Origin: Chitinophaga pinensis
GTDB lineage: Bacteria; Bacteroidota; Bacteroidia; Chitinophagales; CAMDFR01
Direction: 5' to 3'
DNA: 48,214 nt
Assembly: GCA_945872405.1 (NCBI GenBank)
Contig: CAMBZT010000013.1
Coordinates: 1 to 48,214 of the forward strand
Part shown: positions 7,271 to 15,999 of the stretch, one piece after another
Layout: each line of letters opens with the position of its first letter
Position numbering within the stretch: the stretch's first letter is position 1
The notes under the pieces: generated by a model
Database searches by the model: none
What the model was told of the DNA's origin: nothing
Seen by the model: the letters and a program-made list of their open reading frames with translations, nothing else
Made by a program: the position numbers and the translations under genes

Positions 7271-9295
7271 CTATTTGTGCATTAGCTTAAAGTTCTCCAA
7301 TCCACACTTCAAAAATGCACCATACTCATCTTCACCAGGAGTGAAACCCTTCGGTGTATTCAACACCCGATGATCTATCGGATCTATCAAAGCATAGTAG
7401 GGTTGTGTCGCCGATTTAAAATCGCGTAAAGACAAATCAAACCATTTATCACCGACAGTCGTAGCATTTTTCTTATTTAGAAATTTGCTCACAAATTTTT
7501 CATTTTCTGGTAATTCTATTTGTTCATCTACATACAGCGATGCAATAATATACTTATCTCTCAAAACATTATTGATCGATGGAATCGTCCAAACATTTTC
7601 TTCCATTTTTCTGCAATTCACACAGGCCCATCCTGTGAAATCGATCATCACTGGTTTATTCTGTCTCTTGCCTTCAGCAATGGCATCTTCTAAATAAAGA
7701 TATACTTTAAGTCCTTTTAAATCATGTATTCTAGCCGTGCTTCCTTTCTGCATTTTATCTTCCTTATGAAACCAACTATAAAATTTAGGTGGAGGAAAAC
7801 CACTTACTAAACGTATCTCTTTATTGAAAAAATCTAAAGAGAGGTAGCTGGCAAACACCAAAGATAAAACCGCTAAACCCTTCATCACACGACTACTCTT
7901 GAAGGTTGGATCTTGTTTAAACTTGAATATACCTAAAAGATACAAGGCCATCAAAATGGATATCACAATCCATAAACCAATAAATAATTCTCTTTTCAAC
8001 AAACCCCACTGCTTCACCAAATCCGCATTGGACAAGAACTTCAAGGCAAAGGCCAATTCAATAAATCCGAACACGACTTTTACCACTGTAAGCCAACCAC
8101 CAGATTTTGGTAAGGCTTTTAAGAGGTTTGGAAAAATTGCAAAAAGAGCAAATGGAATTCCTAATCCAATTCCGAAGCCAGACATAGCAGGCATAATGAG
8201 CTTTGTATTCCCAATATTTCCCAAGACCAACCCCAATACTGGTCCAGTACAAGAAAAGGACACTATGGCCAATGTTAACGCCATAAAGAAGATACCACTA
8301 ATGCTTCCGATATTACTTTTTTCATCCACCTTGTTCGCTAAAGAATTCGGCAGACTAATGTCATAAAAACCAAAGAGCGAAAAAGCAAAAACAATAAAGA
8401 CTGCAAAAAAGGCAAGGTTCACCCACACATTTGTCGAAAACACATTCAGCGCATTACCACCCCATCCTAAAAACAAGAATGGTAAACTCAATAGAAAATA
8501 AACCAAGAAAATAAAGAAGCCATACAAAATCCCCTTTTGTACGCCACTTTTTCGATCACCTGCACCCTTCAAAAAGAAACTAATAGTCATGGGTATCATA
8601 GGTAAAGTACATGGGAAAAACAAAGCAGCAAAACCTCCAAGTATCCCGTAAAAAAGTGCTGTCCAAATAGACAATTCTTTTTTTAAACCTTCTCCACAAT
8701 CACCAACGATGGTTCCAAAATCACCATAGGTCACTTGACCATCACTCATCACAGTGGTATCCTTGATAACAGGCTCTACCGCACTCGCCATCAAGGTATC
8801 TATTGTAGAAGTATCTACCACAGCATTTAAAGATTTATCACAATTGTCATTTAAGTCAATAGATAAATTCCTAGTCTCGGGTGGCAAACAACCATGCTCG
8901 TCACAAGTTTGAAAATAAACTTCCGCCGCTATGATGCCCATCTTTTTAATTTTTATTTTTTGGGTATAAACAATTTTATTCTTAAAAAAATGATATGGTC
9001 CAATACCAGCATCATCAAGGGTTTCAAGCACTCCTTTTTCTGTCACTTTCCCAATAAACTCAACATCTTTGTTTTTTGTAAAGGTGATTTCTGGCGAAAT
9101 TAAGGATCCATCTCCTCCCGCCTCAAACGAATATAAATGCCAACCCTTGTCAAGTTTGGCTGTAATAATAATCTCTCCTTCAGTCTCACTCAACATCTTG
9201 GTACAAGAAGAAAAATGAACCTTATTCATGTTCTGGCTATTTGCATGCACTGCAAAAAAAAGCAGTAGGCAAATGAAACTAATCTTTCTTTTCAT
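7271..9295 (-). CDS. DsbD-family thiol:disulfide interchange protein
   Basis: DsbD carries electrons from cytoplasmic thioredoxin across the inner membrane to periplasmic partners. The order is: signal peptide (MKRKISFICLLLFFAVHANS), an N-terminal alpha-like domain ending in FQTCDEHGCLPPE, a cytochrome-c-biogenesis-type membrane domain with about eight helices containing FFPCTLPMIPMT and SFSCTGPVLG (the membrane cysteine pair), and a C-terminal thioredoxin domain with WACVNC (Cys558 and Cys561). I chose ATG at 9295 rather than an in-frame start at 9316. The later start gives a compact signal peptide and leaves a 10-base gap rather than an overlap with the upstream gene. It is the last gene of a five-gene minus-strand run and follows a second, free alpha-like domain. 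All redox cysteines are present. Confidence 0.93.
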   Translation of the reverse strand: MKRKISFICLLLFFAVHANSQNMNKVHFSSCTKMLSETEGEIIITAKLDKGWHLYSFEAGGDGSLISPEITFTKNKDVEFIGKVTEKGVLETLDDAGIGPYHFFKNKIVYTQKIKIKKMGIIAAEVYFQTCDEHGCLPPETRNLSIDLNDNCDKSLNAVVDTSTIDTLMASAVEPVIKDTTVMSDGQVTYGDFGTIVGDCGEGLKKELSIWTALFYGILGGFAALFFPCTLPMIPMTISFFLKGAGDRKSGVQKGILYGFFIFLVYFLLSLPFLFLGWGGNALNVFSTNVWVNLAFFAVFIVFAFSLFGFYDISLPNSLANKVDEKSNIGSISGIFFMALTLAIVSFSCTGPVLGLVLGNIGNTKLIMPAMSGFGIGLGIPFALFAIFPNLLKALPKSGGWLTVVKVVFGFIELAFALKFLSNADLVKQWGLLKRELFIGLWIVISILMALYLLGIFKFKQDPTFKSSRVMKGLAVLSLVFASYLSLDFFNKEIRLVSGFPPPKFYSWFHKEDKMQKGSTARIHDLKGLKVYLYLEDAIAEGKRQNKPVMIDFTGWACVNCRKMEENVWTIPSINNVLRDKYIIASLYVDEQIELPENEKFVSKFLNKKNATTVGDKWFDLSLRDFKSATQPYYALIDPIDHRVLNTPKGFTPGEDEYGAFLKCGLENFKLMHK

Positions 9296-9305
9296 CTTAA
9301 CTAAT

Positions 9306-9758
9306 TTATAATCCAATTTTAAACTTTACTTCTTTAGGAGGAAGGCATTGCATATCATCACAACACATATACTCTACATAACCCTCTATACTTGTTTTTC
9401 CATGAAGCACTTTAAATTTTTGTTTAAAGATTGCTGTTTCCCCAAACTCCTTCAAAAACATGTCAAACATGGGCTCTATACCTTCTTTTACCTTAGTGCC
9501 ATTCTCCGATAGCACACCTATCAATTCAATATTTGGATTTTCAGTAAAATGAAAAGAAGTTGGTATTGGACCACCATCTTTAATAAATTGAGAGTAAGTC
9601 CACCATCCCTTTTCAAGACTGGCAGTACAAACCAAATAATACTCATTTTTTCCTGCATCCTCTGTCGCGAAAGTCCACTTTGCTGGATTCAAGTCCTGAG
9701 CACTTACACTAAAGTGGAGAGTCAAAAAAATAGTAACACACAAAATAATTTTTTTCAT
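9306..9758 (-). CDS. Stand-alone DsbD alpha-domain-like periplasmic protein
   Basis: A 150-residue exported protein (signal peptide MKKIILCVTIFLTLHFSVSA). The mature part resembles the N-terminal alpha domain of the neighbouring DsbD: both have a KGWxxYSxF segment, a long loop, and a C-terminal cysteine motif (MCCDDMQCLPPKEV here, TCDEHGCLPPE there). In DsbD the equivalent cysteine pair passes electrons to periplasmic substrates. The gene ends 10 bases before dsbD and starts 9 bases after purQ, so it is almost certainly co-transcribed with dsbD and may be its substrate or an alternative output module. That role is inference. The extra Cys next to the first motif Cys is unusual. Confidence 0.8.
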   Translation of the reverse strand: MKKIILCVTIFLTLHFSVSAQDLNPAKWTFATEDAGKNEYYLVCTASLEKGWWTYSQFIKDGGPIPTSFHFTENPNIELIGVLSENGTKVKEGIEPMFDMFLKEFGETAIFKQKFKVLHGKTSIEGYVEYMCCDDMQCLPPKEVKFKIGL

Positions 9759-9767
9759 ACCATTCGT

Positions 9768-10475
9768 TTAAGAGTGAACAAGCGATTCATCTATAAGAGA
9801 GGCAAACAATTTAAAGCCATCCGTATTCCCCAAAATCTCTTCTGATGCTCGCTCTGGATGTGGCATCATGCCAAACACATTGCCTCCCTCATTGCAGATA
9901 CCAGCAATATTTAGCAAAGAGCCATTAGGGTTGCTTGATGCGTTCTCGTTCCCTTCTTCATCACAATAAGTAAATAAAATCTGATGATGTGCCTTCATTG
10001 ATTGTAAAGTTGCTTCATCGGCGTAATACCTCCCATCGCCATGGGCTATTGGAATTTTTAAAATTTCATTTTCTGTACATCGTCGCGTCAACAAAGAATG
10101 ATTTTCTTTCACTTTTAAATAAATATTTCTGCAATTATATTTTTGATTGTCATTTCGCAACAACACACCTGGCAATAAACCCGCTTCACACAAGATCTGA
10201 AAACCATTACAGATTCCCCAAACTTTACCGCCATTTGATGCATGCTGAGTAACAGCTTCCATGATTGGAGAAAAGCGAGCAATTGCCCCTGTTCTTAAAT
10301 AATCGCCATAGGAAAAACCTCCAGGAATGATAATACAATCCTCAAAGGAAAAGCCTTCTAGTGATGTATCCTTATGCCATAACTCAGACACTTCTTGACC
10401 ACAAACATCTCTTAATACATGAACCATATCTTGGTCACAATTAGAACCCGGGAAAACAACTACTCCAAATTTCAT
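9768..10475 (-). CDS. purQ: Phosphoribosylformylglycinamidine synthase, glutaminase subunit PurQ
   Basis: PurQ supplies ammonia from glutamine to PurL in the fourth step of purine synthesis. It is a class I glutamine amidotransferase of 235 residues. The nucleophile is Cys89 in GKVWGICNGFQ, and the partner residues are His206 and Glu208 in MMPHPERAS. The oxyanion strand IIPGGFSYGDYLRTGA is also clear. Presence of a separate PurQ implies the small multi-subunit PurLQS system rather than the long PurL. The partner genes purL and purS are not in the window. The gene is embedded in an operon-like run with membrane and disulfide-exchange genes (gaps of 19 and 9 bases). Confidence 0.97.
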   Translation of the reverse strand: MKFGVVVFPGSNCDQDMVHVLRDVCGQEVSELWHKDTSLEGFSFEDCIIIPGGFSYGDYLRTGAIARFSPIMEAVTQHASNGGKVWGICNGFQILCEAGLLPGVLLRNDNQKYNCRNIYLKVKENHSLLTRRCTENEILKIPIAHGDGRYYADEATLQSMKAHHQILFTYCDEEGNENASSNPNGSLLNIAGICNEGGNVFGMMPHPERASEEILGNTDGFKLFASLIDESLVHS

Positions 10476-10494
10476 AAAAGTTAATTTAACTTGT

Positions 10495-11475
10495 TTAAAT
10501 AGACGTGAAAAAAATTAATCCTATCAAAATTACATGAATTAATTCTGCTATCCATATTCTTTTCAAATCTTTAACACTTGTGTACAAATAGAAGGAGAAA
10601 GGAATGGAGAAATAAATGAAGGCTGTGACTTTTAATGTGCCAGAAAAAAACAAGGATAAAGCAATTCCTATAACAAGAAGAAGACTTATACTATAAAATT
10701 TTCTCACAGTAACGATTGTTTTTCCAGACTCTGCCTGTCCTTTAAGAACACCCAAAACAACAAAGATTCCAAACAAAATGAGTTTGATATACTCCCAAAC
10801 TTCTCCTTTATTAATGAGTTGAAAATCAACAGTCATTGAAGGCAACAAGTGACTACAAAACAAAGACAACCTACCAATCATAAAACAATAGGTACCTACT
10901 AAGAAAACAGGAACAAAAAAACCTATTATTGTTATAAGAAGATCACGCAGCTGAACTGTTCTGAGAAGTATAATCGACGCCAACACAGTGAAAAACAATA
11001 AGAAAATTGGATTATAAATCATTGCCCCTATACCCATAAAAAAGGCAGCATCAAATAATCCAGAATGTTTACTATCATTTAAAAGTGTATTATATAAAAT
11101 AATTACCGATATAAACACAAGAACAAATGCGATCAATTCATTTGAAATAAAATTAAAATCTGAAAATAACGAAGCAGATAAGATAAGTAAAAAAGCAGGT
11201 AAAAAGCCATTTTTTTCAACAATTTTATTTGTACTTAGCATCTGACTAAAATAAAACGCGATTGCTAAGATTATCACTGTACTTGCTACATAGTGATACC
11301 AAAGATTTGATGGTTCAACCTTACATAAAACATCAGTCAGAAAAGAAAGTGGTTGTCCATAGTCTACTGCATTATAAACACCTGAATGAAAAAGCATTGG
11401 GCAGCGAATAAGAAAAGCATATAAAACAACTAAGACAAGCGATAAAGGATTGGTATTTCTGATTAACTGAATCAA
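10495..11475 (-). CDS. Polytopic membrane protein of unknown function (possibly DUF6427)
   Basis: A 326-residue protein with about nine to ten predicted membrane helices and short loops. The N-terminus (MIQLIRNTNPLSL) and the FHSG/YNAVDYGQPLSF segment resemble a Bacteroidota-restricted family I recall as DUF6427, but I cannot confirm this. No catalytic motif is recognised; the layout with an early polar loop is loosely like GT-C membrane glycosyltransferases. It lies 6 bases after the upstream secreted-protein gene and 19 bases before purQ, so it belongs to the same transcription unit. Confidence 0.6.
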   Translation of the reverse strand: MIQLIRNTNPLSLVLVVLYAFLIRCPMLFHSGVYNAVDYGQPLSFLTDVLCKVEPSNLWYHYVASTVIILAIAFYFSQMLSTNKIVEKNGFLPAFLLILSASLFSDFNFISNELIAFVLVFISVIILYNTLLNDSKHSGLFDAAFFMGIGAMIYNPIFLLFFTVLASIILLRTVQLRDLLITIIGFFVPVFLVGTYCFMIGRLSLFCSHLLPSMTVDFQLINKGEVWEYIKLILFGIFVVLGVLKGQAESGKTIVTVRKFYSISLLLVIGIALSLFFSGTLKVTAFIYFSIPFSFYLYTSVKDLKRIWIAELIHVILIGLIFFTSI

Positions 11476-11481
11476 ATCGAA

Positions 11482-12951
11482 CTAAAAATTTATTTTGATT
11501 AAACGAAAATCGTTGTTTCTGTAGCTTGGTAAAACTACTTCATTTACTTGGGTTTGCACAGCCATTTTTGGTATCAGCATTAAATTTTTTTCATCTTCAT
11601 TTAACAAAATTTTCTGCTTTAATTCTAAGGAGTTTGAGAGATCATGTTGGACAAAATCTGTTTTTAACGCGATATCATCAACAAATAAAAGCTTTAGACT
11701 TGTTCTATTGTTTGCAACAAAAAAGGAAGAAAAAGACCCATTGTCATTTTCTGTTACTTGCTTCTTTCTTATGATTTCATATTTATCGCATTTACCTTCT
11801 TTATTGAAATAAAATACTAGAATATCGTTGTAGTGAAAGATATTCACTATCCTTGTGCTTGGTGGGTAGCCACTTCCTCCAAAAGTAAGCATGCCCATAT
11901 CAATCCCATCTCTAACTTCATTATCCTCCTTATAAAACGATTCGGCAATACAAACACTTCCACCATCAATTGTTGGTATAACTTTCTTTATTTTAAAAGT
12001 ATACAAGGCACCATTCGTCTTCACTACTCCATTTGTAACATCTTCAATAAATGAATCGCTGAAATTAAATTCGCTTGCACTAACGACTTTCATGCTGTCT
12101 AAATTAATGCTGAAATTAGACAGAGAATTAGCACCAGGTTTAGCAATCGCCGCTCCACTCAAAAATGCATAACAAATCAGTTTTTTATTTTTTTCGTCAA
12201 TCTGCAAAATTGGATCATTGAAAATATTATTTGCAAAATTAAGAAAGCAAGAATCAATGACTACACCATTCTTAGCGATTTTTTTCACTTCATAAAAAGT
12301 GGAGATATTTGGGATTTCATACTTCATGAACAGATATGTATTCCCATTGTTATCAACCAAAGCATCCTCGGCAAAGGCTTGAGCGTTTTCACGCGAAACA
12401 GGAATACTAGATTTAAAAATAATTTCCCCTGTGTTGCGCATCGAGATAACTCTCATCTGACTCAGCTGATTGTTAACATACATGGGCACAAAAAAAACAA
12501 CGTTTTGTTTATTTAAGCTATAAGAAAAGGAAATCCTCATGTCTTCGCTACTACTTTGGAAGATCATGGTGTCGATTACTTTTTCATTTCCACTTTCAAT
12601 TCTATTTGAAATTAAAGAGCTACACAAGTAGAAGTTTTTTTTATGATAATCGGTATAAAAAAAGCTAGCGCCTTTTTCATTCAAAGAGTATGTAAGAGGA
12701 AAAAAATTATTTCTCTTTACCAATATCGTTCTAGACAATATGAAATTTAAGCCATTATCGTATAAATCAATTCTCTCCTCGTTTTTACCGTAATTACGTA
12801 TCCAATATCCTGCGTCATTTTTACCAATAATTTTAAATTTAGGACTGTGGTTATTCACCTCTATCGGCTTTGAAATAAGAATTTCATTCGACTTCAATTC
12901 AATTACAAAAAACACTAAAAAAACTAGGATAAAGACCTTTGGGATTTTCAT
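11482..12951 (-). CDS. Secreted protein of unknown function
   Basis: A 489-residue protein starting with a signal peptide (MKIPKVFILVFLVFFVIELKS). I do not recognise the family. The mature part is rich in beta-prone stretches and short repeats of the type NNGNTYLFMKYE and IDEKNKKLICYAF, which would suit a beta-propeller or other beta-rich fold that senses or binds at the cell surface. No T9SS C-terminal motif is seen. It is the first gene of the five-gene run ending with dsbD; the next gene starts 6 bases after its stop. Candidate -7 sequences upstream are only near-matches to TAnnTTTG. Confidence 0.6.
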   Translation of the reverse strand: MKIPKVFILVFLVFFVIELKSNEILISKPIEVNNHSPKFKIIGKNDAGYWIRNYGKNEERIDLYDNGLNFILSRTILVKRNNFFPLTYSLNEKGASFFYTDYHKKNFYLCSSLISNRIESGNEKVIDTMIFQSSSEDMRISFSYSLNKQNVVFFVPMYVNNQLSQMRVISMRNTGEIIFKSSIPVSRENAQAFAEDALVDNNGNTYLFMKYEIPNISTFYEVKKIAKNGVVIDSCFLNFANNIFNDPILQIDEKNKKLICYAFLSGAAIAKPGANSLSNFSINLDSMKVVSASEFNFSDSFIEDVTNGVVKTNGALYTFKIKKVIPTIDGGSVCIAESFYKEDNEVRDGIDMGMLTFGGSGYPPSTRIVNIFHYNDILVFYFNKEGKCDKYEIIRKKQVTENDNGSFSSFFVANNRTSLKLLFVDDIALKTDFVQHDLSNSLELKQKILLNEDEKNLMLIPKMAVQTQVNEVVLPSYRNNDFRLIKINF

Positions 12952-13015
12952 AACACGAAGTTAAAACATATCAAGTACATTTTGGTGATTAGAATTGGGT
13001 ATGCAGCTGTTATGC

Positions 13016-13048
13016 AAAAAAAAGAACCATCCTTCCGAATGATTCTTT
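13016..13048 (-). terminator. Strong intrinsic terminator of the peptide-transporter operon
   Basis: Read on the minus strand, a 12-base-pair stem (13037-13048 with 13021-13032, two G-T wobbles) closes a GGAA tetraloop and runs into eight T residues. It begins 20 bases after the permease stop codon at 13068. It is among the clearest terminators in the window. Confidence 0.85.
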
Positions 13049-13067
13049 TAAATTTTTTTTGAGTCTT

Positions 13068-14396
13068 TTACTGTTTAAGTCTTGGATCAATCGCGTCTGT
13101 AAGCCCTTCACCAACAAAGTTAAAAATGGTAACTGTTATAAATATTGCAAATCCTGGGAAAACGGCTAACCACCAAGCTGGCGCATATTCCCTTGCACTA
13201 CTGAGTAACTTGCCCCATGTAATGACATCAGATTGCGTACCAATTCCTAGAAAAGACAAACTCGATTCTGCAAGAATTGCACCAGCTACACCAAAAGCAA
13301 TGGAAATTAAAACTGGTGTAAGCGCATTTGGAATGGCATGTTTAAAAATGATTCTCCACTCAGGATACCCTAAAGATTGGGCAGCTTCAATAAACTCAAG
13401 ATTTCTTACTCTCAATAATTCTGCACGAATAAACTTTGCAATTCCAGTCCAACCAGTGAGTCCAATAATAACCATAATCAGCATGATGGAAGGCTTTTTG
13501 ATAATCGCACAAATCGTCAAAATTAAGAGTAGAGTTGGAATGGAAATAATAACCTCTATTGTTCGAGACACTAGAATATCAATTGGAATATTTATCTTTT
13601 TACTCAGAAAAGAAATTTTTCTGAATGGAAATAAATAGATTAGCAGATTTGGAATCATCATTAAGGCGATGAAGAGTATAAAACTAAATAGAAAGGACAA
13701 TATAAAACTACTGAATGATTCTGCCATCGCATCTGACATACTATATGATCGTACAACAAAAGAATAGAATAGGGCAAAAGGAATAAACAATAAATTGAGT
13801 AGCAAACGTATGCGTGACATCTTAAATCGTTCATCGCCATAATACCCAGCCATAGAACCAAGAAAGATTCCAATCAACGAGGCAATTGACATGGAAACAA
13901 CCCCAACCAACATGGCAATTCGCGTTCCATGTATCAATCCCGATAACAAATCCCTTCCGATTTGATCTGTACCCAACCAGTGTGTCCATCTCTTCGATGC
14001 AACTTTTTGGTCTTTAAAAGGTGGTTTATAATCGTTGTTGTCTTTATCAGTTTTATATGGGGCGTAGGGTATCGGCGCAAAAATGACAGCATCATACTTA
14101 ATGTTTTGCCAATCAGCATTAATGAGTTCAACAGGCCACTTGCTAACCCCCATATCTACCATATATTGCTTAACAATTGGGAAATAGGTAGTTCCATTAT
14201 ATTTACAAAATAATGGCTTGTCATTTGCTAAAAAATCAGCAATCAAACCAAGAAAAATTAAAAAATAAATAATTCTTAAGGACCAAAGCGCTAACTTATT
14301 CTTCTTAAACTGTCGTTTTACAATAGCACCATAACTATGATCAACTTGGGTGATTGTCTCTCTTTCTTTTATTGGTTGATTCGCTGTATTACTCAT
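13068..14396 (-). CDS. ABC transporter permease, OppC/YejE-like
   Basis: Inner-membrane permease of a peptide-type (family 5) ABC importer. The C-terminal half has the expected HWLGTDQIGRDLLSGLI segment, the transport domain and the EAA loop EAAQSLGYPEWRIIFKHA that contacts the ATPase, ending in DAIDPRLKQ. At 442 residues it is longer than OppC (about 300). After the first helix there is a periplasmic segment ANDKPLFCKYNGTTYFPI like that of YejE of the microcin C transporter. About 80 extra residues with two further hydrophobic segments follow GSMAGYYGDERF. It lies 30 bases after the OppB-like gene and is the last gene of the operon before a strong terminator. The substrate is unknown; a peptide is likely. 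Confidence 0.9.
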   Translation of the reverse strand: MSNTANQPIKERETITQVDHSYGAIVKRQFKKNKLALWSLRIIYFLIFLGLIADFLANDKPLFCKYNGTTYFPIVKQYMVDMGVSKWPVELINADWQNIKYDAVIFAPIPYAPYKTDKDNNDYKPPFKDQKVASKRWTHWLGTDQIGRDLLSGLIHGTRIAMLVGVVSMSIASLIGIFLGSMAGYYGDERFKMSRIRLLLNLLFIPFALFYSFVVRSYSMSDAMAESFSSFILSFLFSFILFIALMMIPNLLIYLFPFRKISFLSKKINIPIDILVSRTIEVIISIPTLLLILTICAIIKKPSIMLIMVIIGLTGWTGIAKFIRAELLRVRNLEFIEAAQSLGYPEWRIIFKHAIPNALTPVLISIAFGVAGAILAESSLSFLGIGTQSDVITWGKLLSSAREYAPAWWLAVFPGFAIFITVTIFNFVGEGLTDAIDPRLKQ

Positions 14397-14426
14397 AATG
14401 CTTTTACCTCTTTTCTAATTGATTAA

Positions 14427-15965
14427 TTATGATTTTTTAGTAAGTGAGATACGAGGATCTACAAAACCATATAAAATATCGGCAATTAGGTTGCCTGCCA
14501 TTGTCAGTATTGCTGAACACATTAAAATTGTGAATAGTACTGGGTAATTCCTTGAAACTACAGATTCATAACTCACTCTTCCCATTGCAGGTATTGTAAA
14601 AATATATTCAATAATTACCGCGCCACTGATCATTGCTGGAAGAAAACTAGCAAACATGGTTACAATTGGAATAAGTGAGTTTCTAAAAGCATGTTTCCAA
14701 ATCACTTTATTAGGAGTTAAGCCCTTAGCAAAAGCTGTTCTTATATAATCTTGGCGTAATACAGACAACATACTTCCACGCATCATTCTTGAAACAAAAG
14801 CAAAGGCACCTAACAACATACAAAACATAGGTAGCGCCAAGTGATATGCCCGGTCGGTAAGTCGCTCCATAAACGTAAACTCTTCACCAGTTTTACCAAT
14901 TCCATGATCAGGAAAGATATTCATCCATTCAGCATAGTGACCATTTGTAAAGAAAATAATCATCAATGTGGCAATCCAAAATGTAGGAAGAGAGTAAAGT
15001 ATAAAATTTACTGAAGTTACGATTCTGTCATAGGTAGTGCCCTTTTTCACCGCTAAGGAAACACCCATAGGAATTGCAATAAGATAGATTAGTAAAAACT
15101 CAAAGAAATTGATAATTAAGGTTAAACTCATAGATTCTTTGATGATTGAAGAAACCTTTCTACCGTCTTGGTAAGATTTTCCGAAATCACCTCTCAAAAA
15201 TCCATAACAAGATCTTGAAGCATCTTCGTTCTTACCAACCCAAGGTAAATCACCAAAAATCCACCGATGGTATTGATTTCTCAATCCATAAAATTGGATA
15301 GCTGGTATATAATTTTTATTTGGCGTGGACTCGCTAATCATTCTATCATATGACGCTTGCAGTTCCTTAGCTAAAGGCTGAACACTTGCCATTGCATAGT
15401 AAGACACAGTCGCTGAACCACTGTCTTTTTTCACTTCGGATTTAAAATAAACGGCCTGACTAATAGCTCGTAATGACTGATGTATAAGCGTATCGTCATA
15501 AGAACTAAATAAATTATTTACACTTTCTCTCGCACTTTGTATTCTAGTAAAAGTTGTATTGTCTATTGTATCGATGGGCAGGTTTAATAAAGCAAGTTCA
15601 AATTTTTTACCCGTCGAGAAGTAATTACTAATCTGTGGCCAATTACCATATCTATCAATCAAACGACTCAGATTATCTCTCTCCACCGCCCTTCTTATCT
15701 TATAAAGAGTGTCTGGATAAGCCGCAGAGGTGATAGAAAAATAAAAAGCCGGTAAATTTCTTCCTAATTTTTCACTTAACTCGAGGTATTGCTTTTCACC
15801 CGTTTGTTTCTCGCTCAATCCATTGGTATTTCCGCTCATACCCCCTTTTAGTTTCAATTCTACTGGATCGCCGGGAGCCATTTGTCCCAATGAAAATGTA
15901 ATAAGTGATATTACAATAAATGTAGGAATAAAGTATAATAAGCGCTTGATAACGTACTTGAACAT
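14427..15965 (-). CDS. ABC transporter permease, OppB/YejB-like, with large periplasmic insertion
   Basis: Partner permease of the same importer. Residues 1-40 form the usual first helix and GQMAPGDPVELKLKGG. The family sequence resumes at GFLRGDFGKSYQDGRKV (about 256-271), followed by five helices, the EAA-type loop YIRTAFAKGLTPNKVIWKHA and the end DPRISLTKKS. OppB proteins are about 310-360 residues; this one is 512 because roughly 145-170 residues (about 80-240) are inserted into the first periplasmic loop. The insert is mostly helical and hydrophilic and I do not recognise it. The gene sits between the binding-protein gene (34-base gap) and the OppC-like gene (30-base gap). Confidence 0.9.
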   Translation of the reverse strand: MFKYVIKRLLYFIPTFIVISLITFSLGQMAPGDPVELKLKGGMSGNTNGLSEKQTGEKQYLELSEKLGRNLPAFYFSITSAAYPDTLYKIRRAVERDNLSRLIDRYGNWPQISNYFSTGKKFELALLNLPIDTIDNTTFTRIQSARESVNNLFSSYDDTLIHQSLRAISQAVYFKSEVKKDSGSATVSYYAMASVQPLAKELQASYDRMISESTPNKNYIPAIQFYGLRNQYHRWIFGDLPWVGKNEDASRSCYGFLRGDFGKSYQDGRKVSSIIKESMSLTLIINFFEFLLIYLIAIPMGVSLAVKKGTTYDRIVTSVNFILYSLPTFWIATLMIIFFTNGHYAEWMNIFPDHGIGKTGEEFTFMERLTDRAYHLALPMFCMLLGAFAFVSRMMRGSMLSVLRQDYIRTAFAKGLTPNKVIWKHAFRNSLIPIVTMFASFLPAMISGAVIIEYIFTIPAMGRVSYESVVSRNYPVLFTILMCSAILTMAGNLIADILYGFVDPRISLTKKS

Positions 15966-15999
15966 CGTGAATGCTTTAAATTATAAAACTAATAATGAT

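Noticed and set aside
7899-8366. 155-codon open frame on the plus strand
   Set aside because: Antisense to the membrane domain of DsbD; composition reflects the complement of hydrophobic codons.
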